Source: Ignisphaera sp. (lineage in GTDB: Archaea > Thermoproteota > Thermoprotei_A > Sulfolobales > Ignisphaeraceae). Taken from it: 46,971 bases of DNA. The position numbers and the translations under genes are program-made. The stretch lies in the NCBI GenBank assembly GCA_028275825.1, contig JAPWTX010000011.1:1-46971 (forward strand), in the 5' to 3' direction. This document shows positions 36,033 through 44,746 of the stretch, piece by piece. The notes beneath the pieces were generated by a model. That model was given only the letters and a program-made list of their open reading frames with translations. It was not told the origin of the DNA and did no database searches. The number at the start of each line of letters is the position of its first letter. Positions within the stretch are counted from its first letter, which is position 1.

Positions 36033-36436
36033 GTATAGAGTATTACGAGGTTGATGATGTAGATAGAGTTGTTAAGATTGTTAAAGAGGTTTTAGAGAGA
36101 TTCGAGTTTATCGAGATAGCTGTTCTATTCGGTTCTATTCTTAGAAGAAACTTTATTAGAGATATCGACGTAGGTCTAGTTGTTGATAGAGAGATAAGTT
36201 TTAAAGAATTCAATGAAGTTGCTTCAACTCTAGAACAAACGTTAAATATCCCAGTAGACCTTGTAATACTCAACGATGCACCACCACTCATAAGATTTAA
36301 AGCTCTTGTTGAAGGTATCAAGATTATTGTTAGAGATAGAAAGAAATTGTTTTACATAATTTCAGTAAGTTTTATGGAGCTTAAAGATATGAAGGAGAAA
36401 CTAAGAATACTAGGAATAGAAGAGCCTCATACATAG
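36029..36436 (+). CDS. mntA: MntA-family minimal nucleotidyltransferase antitoxin
   Basis: This 135-residue nucleotidyltransferase has the polymerase-beta-like signature VLFGSILRRNFIRDIDVGLV, i.e. GS followed by the Asp-x-Asp metal site. VDLVILNDAPPLIRFKALVEG closes the family core. In characterised pairs MntA adenylylates HepT to neutralise it. Translation is coupled to hepT. Confidence 0.88.
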   Translation: MSIEYYEVDDVDRVVKIVKEVLERFEFIEIAVLFGSILRRNFIRDIDVGLVVDREISFKEFNEVASTLEQTLNIPVDLVILNDAPPLIRFKALVEGIKIIVRDRKKLFYIISVSFMELKDMKEKLRILGIEEPHT

Positions 36437-36561
36437 GGATAACTTGTAGAGGGGTTTCCCCGAGACAATAATTTGTGAATAGCTGTAAATATTTTTTAAA
36501 TACTTAGCAAGCGGTAAGTACTAGGCAATGGTTTAAACATGTGTTGAGAGTCTAAGGAGAG

Positions 36562-37173
36562 CTAAAGATTTGTCCGGTATTCTTGGTTGTGTAGAGCTGT
36601 TTCTTTTCTTAGTCTAGCTCTCATCATTATTTCTTCGTGTAGATTTCTTCCTGTTGTATCTATAGCTACTATCAGTGGTCCGAAGTTCTCTACTTCTAGA
36701 ATCCATATAGCTTCTGGTATCCCGAGGTCGAGCCAGTGGGCATCTACAACACGTTTAATTGTTTGTGCTGCTAGAACTCCTACACCACCCGTGAACGTAA
36801 CGTATACTGCACCGAATTTTCTGCATGCTTCTGCTGTTCTAGGTCCCATGCCTCCTTTCCCTATAACCATTCTAACCCCTAGCTTCTCAATAACTTCGTA
36901 TTCGTATACCTCCATCCTGGTACTCGTTGTTGGCCCTGCTGAGATTACATTCCATTCACTACCTTTCTTAATGACCACAGGTCCGCAGTGATATATAGCT
37001 GAATCCCTGGGGTTGAATGGTAGAGGTTTTCCTTCTCTTAGGTACTGGACAATTCTTTTATGTGCTTGATCTCTAGCTGTGTATAGAGTTCCGGAGATGT
37101 ATACTATATCCCCTACCCTAAGCTTCTCCACATCTTCTCTAGATAGAGGTGTTCTAAGCTTATATACCTCCAT
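36562..37173 (-). CDS. fumB: Class I fumarate hydratase, beta (C-terminal) subunit
   Basis: This 203-residue subunit of the two-subunit Fe-S fumarase (or tartrate dehydratase) family interconverts fumarate and malate. Visible motifs are GTLYTARDQAHKRIVQYL, YHCGPVV, SAGPTTSTRME and GKGGMGPRTAEAC. It starts nine bases after the alpha-subunit stop, so the two form one operon in the citric acid cycle. Confidence 0.92.
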   Translation of the reverse strand: MEVYKLRTPLSREDVEKLRVGDIVYISGTLYTARDQAHKRIVQYLREGKPLPFNPRDSAIYHCGPVVIKKGSEWNVISAGPTTSTRMEVYEYEVIEKLGVRMVIGKGGMGPRTAEACRKFGAVYVTFTGGVGVLAAQTIKRVVDAHWLDLGIPEAIWILEVENFGPLIVAIDTTGRNLHEEIMMRARLRKETALHNQEYRTNL

Positions 37174-37182
37174 ATGCTTCCC

Positions 37183-38055
37183 TCACTGCTCAACAATATA
37201 ACTTCCATTGGGTTTAACTATAGCTTTAGCTCTTCTAGCTGCCCAGCATTGGAAAGCTATAGCTATTGCATATGTAGCTGGATGTCTATACGCATACTCT
37301 ATATGTACATCTAGTGCATAGATCTTCCCACCCATACCCATAACACCTATACCCAGGGAATTGATGGTTCTCAGCAACTCTACCTCTAGATCAGCAACCA
37401 TAGGCTCTGGATGTCTAGAACCTATCCTCCTAATCGTAGCAGCTTTCTTCGCTAAATACATAGCTTGATCAGCAAGACCAGCAATACCCACCCCAATTAT
37501 AACAGGTGGACACGGTTTTGCACCTGCATCTATAACAGCATCTAGAACAACTTCCTTAATCTTCTCAAACCCTTCCCCTGGAGAAACCATCCTAAGGGTA
37601 GATACATACTCAGAGCCACCACCTTTAGGAACAACAGTTACCTCTAGAACATCACTACTAGGATCCACACTATCCCACGCGATTACAGGTATATACCTAC
37701 CAGTATTATCCCCTGGATTAAACCCTGTAAAAGGATTAACAGTATTCGGTCTCAAAGGTATAACCTTTGTAGCAATCTTCGTAGCCTCAACCAATAACCC
37801 CTCTACCAGATCTATCCATGGAAATCTAGCCCCAAGCTTAACATAGAAAATAAGCAGACCTGTATCCTGACATACAGGAACCCCTAGCTTCTCAGCCAAC
37901 TCTATATTCTTCAGAATAGCATCGAGATGAACCTTAGCTATAGGGTTATCCTCTTCACCATAAACTTTCTTAAGAGCCTCCTTAACATCAGGCGGTAAAT
38001 AGATTACAGCCTTCTTGACAGCCTCTACAACAGCTCCAACAATAACATCCTTCAT
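37183..38055 (-). CDS. fumA: Class I fumarate hydratase, alpha (N-terminal) subunit
   Basis: About 290 residues. The three [4Fe-4S] cysteines are in VPVCQDTGLLIFYVKLG, KPCPPVIIGVGIAG and FQCWAARRAKAIV. Substrate-binding NPFTGFNPGDNTGRY and GGGSEYVS are also present. ATG at 38055 is chosen over the TTG at 38073 because GGGTG stands between them. Fumarase and tartrate dehydratase share this fold; fumarase is more likely in a central-metabolism context. Confidence 0.92.
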   Translation of the reverse strand: MKDVIVGAVVEAVKKAVIYLPPDVKEALKKVYGEEDNPIAKVHLDAILKNIELAEKLGVPVCQDTGLLIFYVKLGARFPWIDLVEGLLVEATKIATKVIPLRPNTVNPFTGFNPGDNTGRYIPVIAWDSVDPSSDVLEVTVVPKGGGSEYVSTLRMVSPGEGFEKIKEVVLDAVIDAGAKPCPPVIIGVGIAGLADQAMYLAKKAATIRRIGSRHPEPMVADLEVELLRTINSLGIGVMGMGGKIYALDVHIEYAYRHPATYAIAIAFQCWAARRAKAIVKPNGSYIVEQ

Positions 38056-38318
38056 ATCCAACACCCATATCAATGTCTACAATCTAAACAAAATAACTAT
38101 ATATTAAGCTTCTTCAGCAGATCTCCAATTTTAACACATAATCGCTAATAAATCAAAACTCTTACCATAGATATGAAGAACACAGCAACAATTAACAGTA
38201 TCCATGATTCTAAGTAGTTCTATATATGAATCTGTATAGAGAGAAGATAACGATGCCTTTTGCAGCTGTTTCTAGTTTCACACAGGTTTATAAGGTTTGA
38301 CACTATTAAACATCTTGA

Positions 38319-38458
38319 TGAGATTCCCTGTGAGGGGCGAAGAGCCTGCAAGGGCTCTCCCCAAGGGCAGCAACCCAAGGTGTGGGGTCTCCGGGGTGGC
38401 TCTGAACGCCCCTAAGGCGGATGCAGATCCAAGGAGCGGTGCGGGGGAATGGAGATGA
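38319..38458 (+). ncRNA. GC-rich structured segment, possible tnpB-tail/guide-RNA scar
   Basis: About 140 GC-rich bases in AT-rich surroundings. AGGGGCG at 38333-38339 can pair with CGCCCCT at 38407-38413, enclosing a hairpin AGAGCC-TGCAAG-GGCTCT. An ATG at 38319 opens a 45-residue frame (MRFPVRGEEPARALPKGSNP... to GAGEWR) whose Gly/Pro/Arg-rich text resembles decayed tails seen at the 3' ends of archaeal tnpB elements, where the guide RNA overlaps the gene end. No tnpB body precedes it. The interval 38056-38318 holds nothing recognisable. An independent structured RNA is the other reading. Confidence 0.35.
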
Positions 38459-39510
38459 GGCTATGACCATAAAGCAATATGAATCTATATAAGAGCTGAA
38501 CCCCAGAAGCAACTGGTACCGCTCCAACAAGCTCTCTATACCTCGGCAAAGCACTATTAACAACTATCACATTACCGATGGCCTTGGCTATGTAATTCCT
38601 ACATTCATCCCCAAACACAGCATTCTCAACAAAACCTTCCAAACGACGCAGGGCGTCAGATATGTCTACCTCGATATCCCTCTCTATAATTGGTACTATT
38701 GTGAGTAGGGGGCGGGATTCTCGAAGCCTACACTTAACCCTAACACTAGGTGATGCTAGCCTGAATATCTCTGAGGCATTTAATAGTAGCTCAAGAGCCG
38801 CTATATTTGCTCCAATGGGTTTAGAGGTGAAAACCTCCTTAGTAAGATCGATAATGTCTGATAAGGCTTTGGAAAGCTCGAGGATTAGAGACTGAGGTAG
38901 CTCTATGTATTCACCTTTACCTCTCTCTACAAACTTTCCTCTGCTTTCTGCTTCAGGCTCCTTCATAGACTCAGCAATATCATTGAATTCTTTGGTTATG
39001 TCGATCTCTAGACTTGTCACGCCTTTTACTGTATCAATGCTTAGTTGCAGATCCTTAGCTATGGTTTCGAGTATTTCTTTCATTACATTGAATCCTCCAC
39101 CTTTTCCAGAGACGCTAATCTCGTAAGTTATGCTCATGTCTTTAGCCAAGTTCTTAAACCTATCTAGCAATATCTTCACATACTTTGATTCGGTGTCCAG
39201 GGTTCTGCTCTCTGCATTACTAAGTCTTAGTTTGAGCCCTATAACTATTGGGAGATCCTCATCATGACTCCACACAACCTTGTCGTAACCCCACCACCTG
39301 TGGAAGAGATTTGGATTTAATCCACGAACCCATTCAAGTATTTGCGTGAGTAGCTCAAAAATTCTACAAGAGCTGTTTTCCAGACCCGTTCATGCCTACA
39401 ACAATCAGTAGCTTTGTTGGTGCTGAGAGCTCAAAGTCTTTAAGTGACTTGAAATTCCTTATCCAAATCCTCTCAAGCTCCGCTAACTTACCAAGCTCTC
39501 TTAAGCTCAT
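38412..39510 (-). pseudogene. P-loop ATPase (AAA/SMC-like), frameshifted in Walker A and truncated
   Basis: The N-terminal frame reads MSLRELGKLAELERIWIRNF then KSLKDFELSAPTKLLIVVGMNGSGK and stops early. Removing one base (plus-strand G at 39375) restores the Walker A as GMNGSGKSSCRIFELLTQIL and the frame continues for ~300 residues (WVRGLNPNLFHRWWGYDKVV, DLPIVIGLKL...). No Walker B/signature end is visible. The frame ends in sequence that is the antisense of the GC-rich segment at 38319-38458 (SIPPHRSLDLHPP), so the true C-terminus seems lost. Likely once an ATPase with an RNF-type start like RecF/OLD relatives. Confidence 0.6.
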
Positions 39511-39690
39511 TGCTAAGTACCTACTCTCTGCATTCAGTACAGTAATTTGCTTGTCTAGGATATTAACTGTATGTACCTCACAGCTTTAGATCGCTAGGAG
39601 TGAGTAAGCGTTTAGGGCTTGGCGTGGTTATTGTGAGAACGTTGCTTTGCTGATTTCTTTCAATGTTCGTGAATGTTCATTGTATCTATA

Positions 39691-39706
39691 TTAAACGTTT
39701 GTTTAA
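39691..39706. promoter_or_regulatory. Inverted repeat in the nad operon promoter
   Basis: TTAAAC-GTTT-GTTTAA has perfect 6-bp arms and lies 67 bases before nadA. It overlaps or abuts the TATA-like GCTTAAAAGG (39708-39717). A repressor binding here would block NAD synthesis genes. Only one copy was seen. Confidence 0.35.
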
Positions 39707-39772
39707 AGCTTAAAAGGTTCCACCTCTAGTGTAGATACCTAGGCTCTGAAATACTTTTGTTTGTGATGATTT

Positions 39773-40711
39773 TTGTTGAGTCTTGTTGATGAGGTTCGTA
39801 GGTTGAAGAGGGAACGTGGAGCTGTAATCCTTGCGCACAACTATCAGCTTCCAGAGGTTCAGGATGTAGCTGATTTTGTTGGTGATAGCCTCGAGCTCTC
39901 TATTAAGGCTGCTGAGGTTGGTGCTAAGCTAATTGTTTTCTGCGGAGTTGATTTCATGGCTGAGCAGGCTGCTGTGATAAACGATTTTGCAACTGTTCTT
40001 CACCCTGATCCAGATGCTAGGTGCCCTATGGCTGCAATGATAAGCGTTGATGATATTCGTAGAGCTAGGAAGCTATTCCCAAGAGTACCAGTTGTTATCT
40101 ATGTTAATAGCCCCGCTGTTGTTAAGGCTGAGGCTGACTATGTTGTTACAAGCGCTAATGCTGTAGATGTTGTTAAGGCTGTAGAGAGCGACATTATTAT
40201 CTTTGGTCCTGATAGGCACTTAGCTGAGTACGTTGCTGAGAAGACAGGCAAGATCGTTATCCCAATACCGCCAAACGGTCACTGCCCAGTTCATGTAAGG
40301 TTTAGAGCTGATGAGGTAAGGATCCTAAAGTCTCTATATAGAGACGCTGTATTCATTGCTCATCCTGAGTGCCCTGCAGAGGTAAGGTCATTAGCAAGCT
40401 TTGTTGGTAGCACAAGTCAGATGATCAAGTTTGTTAAGAGCTGTGATAGCTGTAGGCAGGTGATTGTAGGTACAGAGGTTGGTATAATACATAGGCTTGC
40501 TAGGGAGAACCCAAACAAGGTGTTCATACCGGCATCAACAAGCGCTATCTGCACAAATATGAAGAGGATAACTCTTGAGAAGGTGTACAGAAGCCTTAGG
40601 GATGGTGTCTACAGGGTTGAGGTGCCTAGGGAGGTGGCTGAGAAGGTGAAGAGAGCTATAGAGAACACGTTTAGAGTTCTCGGAAGGGAGCCTCCATGGT
40701 CGAGGAGATAA
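39773..40711 (+). CDS. nadA: Quinolinate synthase A
   Basis: This 312-residue [4Fe-4S] enzyme condenses iminoaspartate with dihydroxyacetone phosphate to quinolinate. Cluster cysteines are C84 (DARCPMAAM), C171 (NGHCPVHV) and C260 (SAICTNMK). AHNYQLPEVQDVADFVGDSL opens the first domain. TTG at 39773 is the start, with GTGATG about eight bases upstream. First gene of nadA-nadC-nadX, which overlap one another. Confidence 0.95.
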   Translation: MLSLVDEVRRLKRERGAVILAHNYQLPEVQDVADFVGDSLELSIKAAEVGAKLIVFCGVDFMAEQAAVINDFATVLHPDPDARCPMAAMISVDDIRRARKLFPRVPVVIYVNSPAVVKAEADYVVTSANAVDVVKAVESDIIIFGPDRHLAEYVAEKTGKIVIPIPPNGHCPVHVRFRADEVRILKSLYRDAVFIAHPECPAEVRSLASFVGSTSQMIKFVKSCDSCRQVIVGTEVGIIHRLARENPNKVFIPASTSAICTNMKRITLEKVYRSLRDGVYRVEVPREVAEKVKRAIENTFRVLGREPPWSRR

Positions 40712-41556
40712 TCTTTAGGAAGTTCCTAGAGTTTCTAGAGGAGGACATACCTTTCTGGGACGCAACAACAGAGGCTGTGATACCTAGAAACATTGCTGTA
40801 AGGGCTCAGGTAATAGCTAAGCAGAGTGGTGTTGTTGTTTGTGTAGAGGATGTTGCTCACTTTCTTAAGAGGCTTGGTCTAGGGGTTAAGGAGCTTGTTA
40901 GAGATGGGGACATAGTTGATAGGGGTACACCAGTGCTTGAGATAGTTGGTGATGCTAGGACTATGCTAGCTGTTGAGAGAACAATTATCAATATATTGAT
41001 GCATTGTAGTGGTGTTGCTACAGAGGTTAGGAAACTTGTTGATATTGTTAGAAGGGTTAACCCAAGGGTTAGGGTAGCAGCAACAAGAAAGACACTACCT
41101 GGGCTTAGATACTTTGAGAAGAAGGCTGTTGCTATAGGTGGTGGAGATACTCATAGGCTATCACTATCGGATGCTATCCTTATTAAGGATAATCATCTAA
41201 GGATTGTTGGGAGTGTTGAGGAGGCTGTGAAGCTTACTAAGGCGAAGGCAAGCTTTGCTCATAAGGTAGAGGTCGAGGTATCAACAGTTGAAGGTGCCCT
41301 CAGAGCGGCTGAGGCTGGTGCAGACATAATAATGCTTGATAACATGTCTCCTCAGGAGGTTGCCAAGGTTGTTGAGGAGCTTAGGAAGAGAGGCTTAAGG
41401 GATAGGGTAGTTATAGAGGTTTCTGGAGGCATAACAGCTGAGAACATAGCTGAGTACGCAAAGCTCGATATAGATGTCATTAGCTGTGGATACATAACAC
41501 TATCTGCTAGAGCTCTTGACATGAGTCTCGAGGTTGTTGAGGTGATTAGGAGGTGA
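40696..41556 (+). CDS. nadC: Quinolinate phosphoribosyltransferase (nicotinate-nucleotide pyrophosphorylase)
   Basis: This 286-residue enzyme turns quinolinate and PRPP into nicotinate mononucleotide. Conserved stretches are CSGVATEVRKLVDIV, ATRKTLPGLRYFEKKAV, GGGDTHRLSLSDAILIKDNH and EVEVSTVEGALRAAEAGADI. It overlaps nadA by 16 bases with GGGAG five bases before its ATG, and overlaps nadX by four. Confidence 0.95.
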   Translation: MVEEIIFRKFLEFLEEDIPFWDATTEAVIPRNIAVRAQVIAKQSGVVVCVEDVAHFLKRLGLGVKELVRDGDIVDRGTPVLEIVGDARTMLAVERTIINILMHCSGVATEVRKLVDIVRRVNPRVRVAATRKTLPGLRYFEKKAVAIGGGDTHRLSLSDAILIKDNHLRIVGSVEEAVKLTKAKASFAHKVEVEVSTVEGALRAAEAGADIIMLDNMSPQEVAKVVEELRKRGLRDRVVIEVSGGITAENIAEYAKLDIDVISCGYITLSARALDMSLEVVEVIRR

Positions 41557-42368
41557 GGGTAGCTATAATAGGTTGTGGAGCTATAGGCTCTGTCCTTGTA
41601 GAGGCTATATGTAGAGAATCTATAAAGGCTGGGCTAGTAGCGCTAATGGATATCTACTCAGAGAAGTGCGAGAACCTTGCAAAGAGCTTCTGCAGGGAAT
41701 CCCTCAACATCGCTATATGTAGGGATCTAGAATGCTTACTGAATGTGAAGCCTCAGCTAGTTGTTGAAGCAGCTTCTCAGCAAGCTGTAAAGGAATATGT
41801 TTCTAGAGTCCTTAGTCATGGGATAAGCGTTGTTGTGCTAAGCGTTGGTGCACTACTTGATGAGGATATTCTCAAAGCTGTTAAGGGGGCTTCTAGAGCT
41901 GGTAAAGCAAGGGTCTACATACCTTCGGGAGCTATAGCATGTCTAGACGCTGTAAAGGCTCTTGCTAATGCGGGGATTAATAGAGTTGTGCTAAGGACTT
42001 ACAAGAATATCAGGGCTTTTGATTCAGAGACCTTGAGGAAGCTAGGCTTTGGCGAGGTGAGGGAGAGGATAAAGATATTTGAGGGCAGAGGAGATGTAGC
42101 AGCTAAGCTATTCCCGGCGAATGTAAATGTTGTTGCAACGCTAGCTTTAGCAGCTGGGCAGATACCATGGGTAGAGGTGTACGCTGATCCCAAGCTAGAG
42201 AAGAACATCCATGAGATAGTTGTTGAAGGAAAGGCATCAACAATCAGCATTAGAGTTGAGAATGTTCCGCACCCAAGAAACCCAAGAACAAGCTACTTAG
42301 CAGCACTCTCAGCTGTGCAGTTGCTTAAGGAGCTTGTGGAAGAGGAGAGCATTACTGTAGGTACTTAG
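41553..42368 (+). CDS. nadX: L-aspartate dehydrogenase
   Basis: This 271-residue NAD(P)-dependent enzyme makes iminoaspartate for NadA and replaces the O2-using NadB oxidase, which suits an anaerobe. The Rossmann loop VAIIGCGAIGSVLVEAI is at the N-terminus; VVEAASQQAVKEYV, IPSGAIACLDAVKAL and LFPANVNVVATLALAAG follow. The start is GTG within the nadC stop (GTGA). Position as the third nad gene supports the call. Confidence 0.92.
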   Translation: MRVAIIGCGAIGSVLVEAICRESIKAGLVALMDIYSEKCENLAKSFCRESLNIAICRDLECLLNVKPQLVVEAASQQAVKEYVSRVLSHGISVVVLSVGALLDEDILKAVKGASRAGKARVYIPSGAIACLDAVKALANAGINRVVLRTYKNIRAFDSETLRKLGFGEVRERIKIFEGRGDVAAKLFPANVNVVATLALAAGQIPWVEVYADPKLEKNIHEIVVEGKASTISIRVENVPHPRNPRTSYLAALSAVQLLKELVEEESITVGT

Positions 42369-42610
42369 TGCACATCTAGAAGGAAAGTCTTTCTCAAGGA
42401 CATTCTGCTAGGCACCTCTATACCAAGAGCATCAACTACTTTATCAACAACCTTCATACTTAAATCAGGACTATAGCTGTACTCTTTAAGTGCGTTCTTA
42501 AGCACTGATACATCTACCCTTACTATTGCTGAGTACCAGTCTAGGTATCTCTCCCTATCCCTAACAAACCTATCTATAGCCGTAGTGGGGTCTGCATCAG
42601 CTGTAATCAC
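42365..42610 (-). CDS. Hypothetical 81-residue protein, possibly a fragment
   Basis: GTG at 42610 opens a frame (ADADPTTAIDRFVRDRERYL, DWYSAIVRVDVSVLKNALKE...) that ends opposite the nadX 3' end, overlapping it by four bases. It is soluble and helical, with no motif that I know. A second piece of protein-like frame lies just upstream (42636-42776) in a different frame, so both may come from one decayed gene. Confidence 0.35.
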   Translation of the reverse strand: MITADADPTTAIDRFVRDRERYLDWYSAIVRVDVSVLKNALKEYSYSPDLSMKVVDKVVDALGIEVPSRMSLRKTFLLDVH

Positions 42611-42635
42611 TTGTGATTAGCTGTAAATACTTGGG

Positions 42636-42776
42636 CTAATCACCTTCTATGACTACTAACACCTTAACCCTCTTCCCATGGAACTTCCTGAGCCTCTCCT
42701 GATAATCCTTAGGTGGGTAGAGCAATTCTGTTTCCAGAGTATTTCGATACTGATGCTTCAAAAATGTAGACAATGC
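42636..42776 (-). pseudogene. Protein-like remnant upstream of the 81-residue frame
   Basis: A ~46-codon frame between stops reads TLETELLYPPKDYQERLRKF then HGKRVKVLVVIEGD and stops. The text is protein-like and resembles the start of a small archaeal protein; the family is unknown to me. No good start codon or ribosome site is visible. It may be the N-terminal part of the gene whose C-terminal part is at 42365-42610. The rest of 42777-42949 holds no gene. Confidence 0.3.
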
Positions 42777-42949
42777 TCATGAAACCACCAAAGATATAAG
42801 AACTAGAAAAATTTATAAACATTGCTAGCAAAACCTAGTTGTTGCTGATAGCCTATGAGCCTCTCTATGAGGGGTTGGTGAAAGTGTTGAGTTGCTAGAT
42901 CAATTCATCTACAGCTAATTAAAACTAATTAAAACCTATGCAGATCCCG

Positions 42950-43981
42950 CTACGGCTTGTCTATTTCCTGTGCTTTTTCCCATATACTGCTAAGCTCATC
43001 TTTGATGTAGGGTTCTTCAAATTTCTCGATAGAGCCGTTCTTTCTATGTAGTATTGTGTAGTGTCCTGAGAACTCTGCTACTTTCCCTATTATGCTTGCT
43101 CTTATTCCTTGTTTTTCCAGCGTTTTTAATGCTTTTTCAACACTATGCCTAGGTATTGTTGCTATGAGAACTCCTGAGCTTATTAGCTTTAGGGGGTCTA
43201 TGGCAAGTGCTTTGCATATTGTTGCTGTTTCTTCTGCTATGGGTATTCTATCTTCCCATATCTCAATGGTTTTATTGGATGCATACGCTATTTCCACAAC
43301 CCCTCCTATGAGCCCACCCTCTGTAGGGTCATGCATTGCTGTTGCCAGCCCTGCTTCAGCTAGTGCTAGAGCTTCCCTCAAAACGCTCACCATCTTCAGA
43401 AACCCCCTACCCCTCTCAATAACATCAACTGGAACACCATGCTTTAGAAGCACATCCTTGAAGTCTGTAGCCAGTATCGCTGTGCCCTCTACACCTACAG
43501 TCTTAGTCATTATAACCAGGTCGTCAGCTAAAGCCCCAGAACTCGTAACATACCTACCCCTCTCACCCAAGCCAATGGCAGTCACTGATATTAATGGTCT
43601 TGCGAGTCCAGGGGTAAACTCTGAATGGCCCCCAACAACCATTGCACCAATCTCCTTAGCAGCCTCATCTATCTGCCTCGTTATCAAATCAACAACATCT
43701 TCACCAGCATTTTCATGCAGAAATAAAACTGGCAACAACCACCTTGGCCTAACCCCTCTAACAGCTATATCATTTGATGCTATATGAACAGCAAGCCAAC
43801 CCAAATGCTCTACAGCCCCTGTTATCGGATCTGAGTGAACTACTATAACCCTATCCCCACCAACATCTATTATAGCTGCATCCTCACCCACACCAGGCCC
43901 AACAACAACACTAGAATCTCTAACACCAACTCTGCCAAACACATACCTCTTCAACACATCAGGATGAAGCTTTCCCCCCAA
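42950..43981 (-). CDS. HypE-like AIR-synthase family protein lacking the C-terminal Cys
   Basis: About 343 residues. GGKLHPDVLKRYVFGRVGV, GPGVGEDAAIIDVGGDRVIV, ASNDIAVRGVRPRWLLPVLF, GGHSEFTPGLARP and MHDPTEGGLIGGVVEIAYAS are those of the HypE/ThiL/PurM family. True HypE ends in a Cys that carries the carbamoyl/cyano group; this protein ends EKAQEIDKP without one, so it is a paralogue with unknown substrate rather than the hydrogenase maturation enzyme. TTG at 43981 is chosen because the family starts there; ATG at 44020 is the longer option. Confidence 0.82.
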   Translation of the reverse strand: MGGKLHPDVLKRYVFGRVGVRDSSVVVGPGVGEDAAIIDVGGDRVIVVHSDPITGAVEHLGWLAVHIASNDIAVRGVRPRWLLPVLFLHENAGEDVVDLITRQIDEAAKEIGAMVVGGHSEFTPGLARPLISVTAIGLGERGRYVTSSGALADDLVIMTKTVGVEGTAILATDFKDVLLKHGVPVDVIERGRGFLKMVSVLREALALAEAGLATAMHDPTEGGLIGGVVEIAYASNKTIEIWEDRIPIAEETATICKALAIDPLKLISSGVLIATIPRHSVEKALKTLEKQGIRASIIGKVAEFSGHYTILHRKNGSIEKFEEPYIKDELSSIWEKAQEIDKP

Positions 43982-44145
43982 ACAAACCACCAAAAACTCA
44001 TTACAAAAACTATTAAGCATAAAACTGCATTAAGAACATAACGCTACAAAAATTGATAGCAAACCTCATCATTCATCCCCTCAACCCAACCTAAGCACAT
44101 CATCAGCAACACCCTTAACCACAAAAACCACTAATATATACTACA

Positions 44146-44219
44146 TGGGGCCGCGGGGATTTGAACCCCGGACCACGGGGGCCCAAGCCCCGCATTCTAC
44201 CAAGCTAAACTACGGCCCC
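44146..44219 (-). tRNA. tRNA-Pro (anticodon UGG)
   Basis: A full cloverleaf folds on the minus strand: acceptor GGGGCCG/CGGCCCC, D-stem GUUU/GAAU with loop AGCUUGGUA, anticodon stem CGGGG/CCCCG with loop CUUGGGC (anticodon UGG), variable UGGUC, and T-stem CGGGG/CCCCG with loop UUCAAAU. The discriminator base is A; the CCA end is not encoded and there is no intron. Confidence 0.96.
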
Positions 44220-44415
44220 AAAACCACTAGTAAATTAATATGTTTTGTGAAAACCTTTTAAAGTTATTGCACCATATCTCAACAGCTTTTCAGATATAAA
44301 ACAAGATAAGTTTTACCTTATCTACTTCTATTCTCTGCTTTCCGATCTATTCTTGTTTGTCAGCTCTCTAACTTTTTATGTTGTTATTTGTTGAAGTTAT
44401 GCTAATATTTATAAT

Positions 44416-44575
44416 GCCCACTACCCCTACCCCTCTCAGGCTCGGATTATGGCTATTCCAATCATCATTGCCTGGGGCTTACAAAGCCTAAACATTCATC
44501 ACCAAGGAGCACTAGAGAATACATGACTTATAATCTTTTATCATCCCCGCCTTGAAAAGTGGGGCTTTCAGTTAC
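44416..44575 (-). mobile_element. IS200/IS605-like remnant, copy B (left part only)
   Basis: On the minus strand the left-end hairpin GCCCCACTTTTCAAGGCGGGG (preceded by GTAACTGAAA) and the following ~140 bases align with copy A at 5559-5825, including GATGATAAAAG, CTTGGTGATGA and GAGAGGGGTAGGGGTA. The right half and right-end hairpin are missing. It is more diverged than copy A and shows no coding capacity. Confidence 0.55.
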
Positions 44576-44746
44576 AACCCTGTTAACAGAACCACAGGTA
44601 TTTGCAAATACTGTTAAGTGTCATTAACAGGGAAATACTTGTATATTTGATGTGAGAACAATATAACCACCTCTTCTAGGGATTTAGCTCCACAAGCTTT
44701 ATAAAACTCTTCAAACCACTGTTTTGCTGTATAGGTGGGGTTTGGG

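Noticed and set aside
43092-43787. 231-residue plus-strand frame opposite the HypE-like gene
   Set aside because: Antisense shadow; the minus strand carries clear PurM-family motifs in the same interval.
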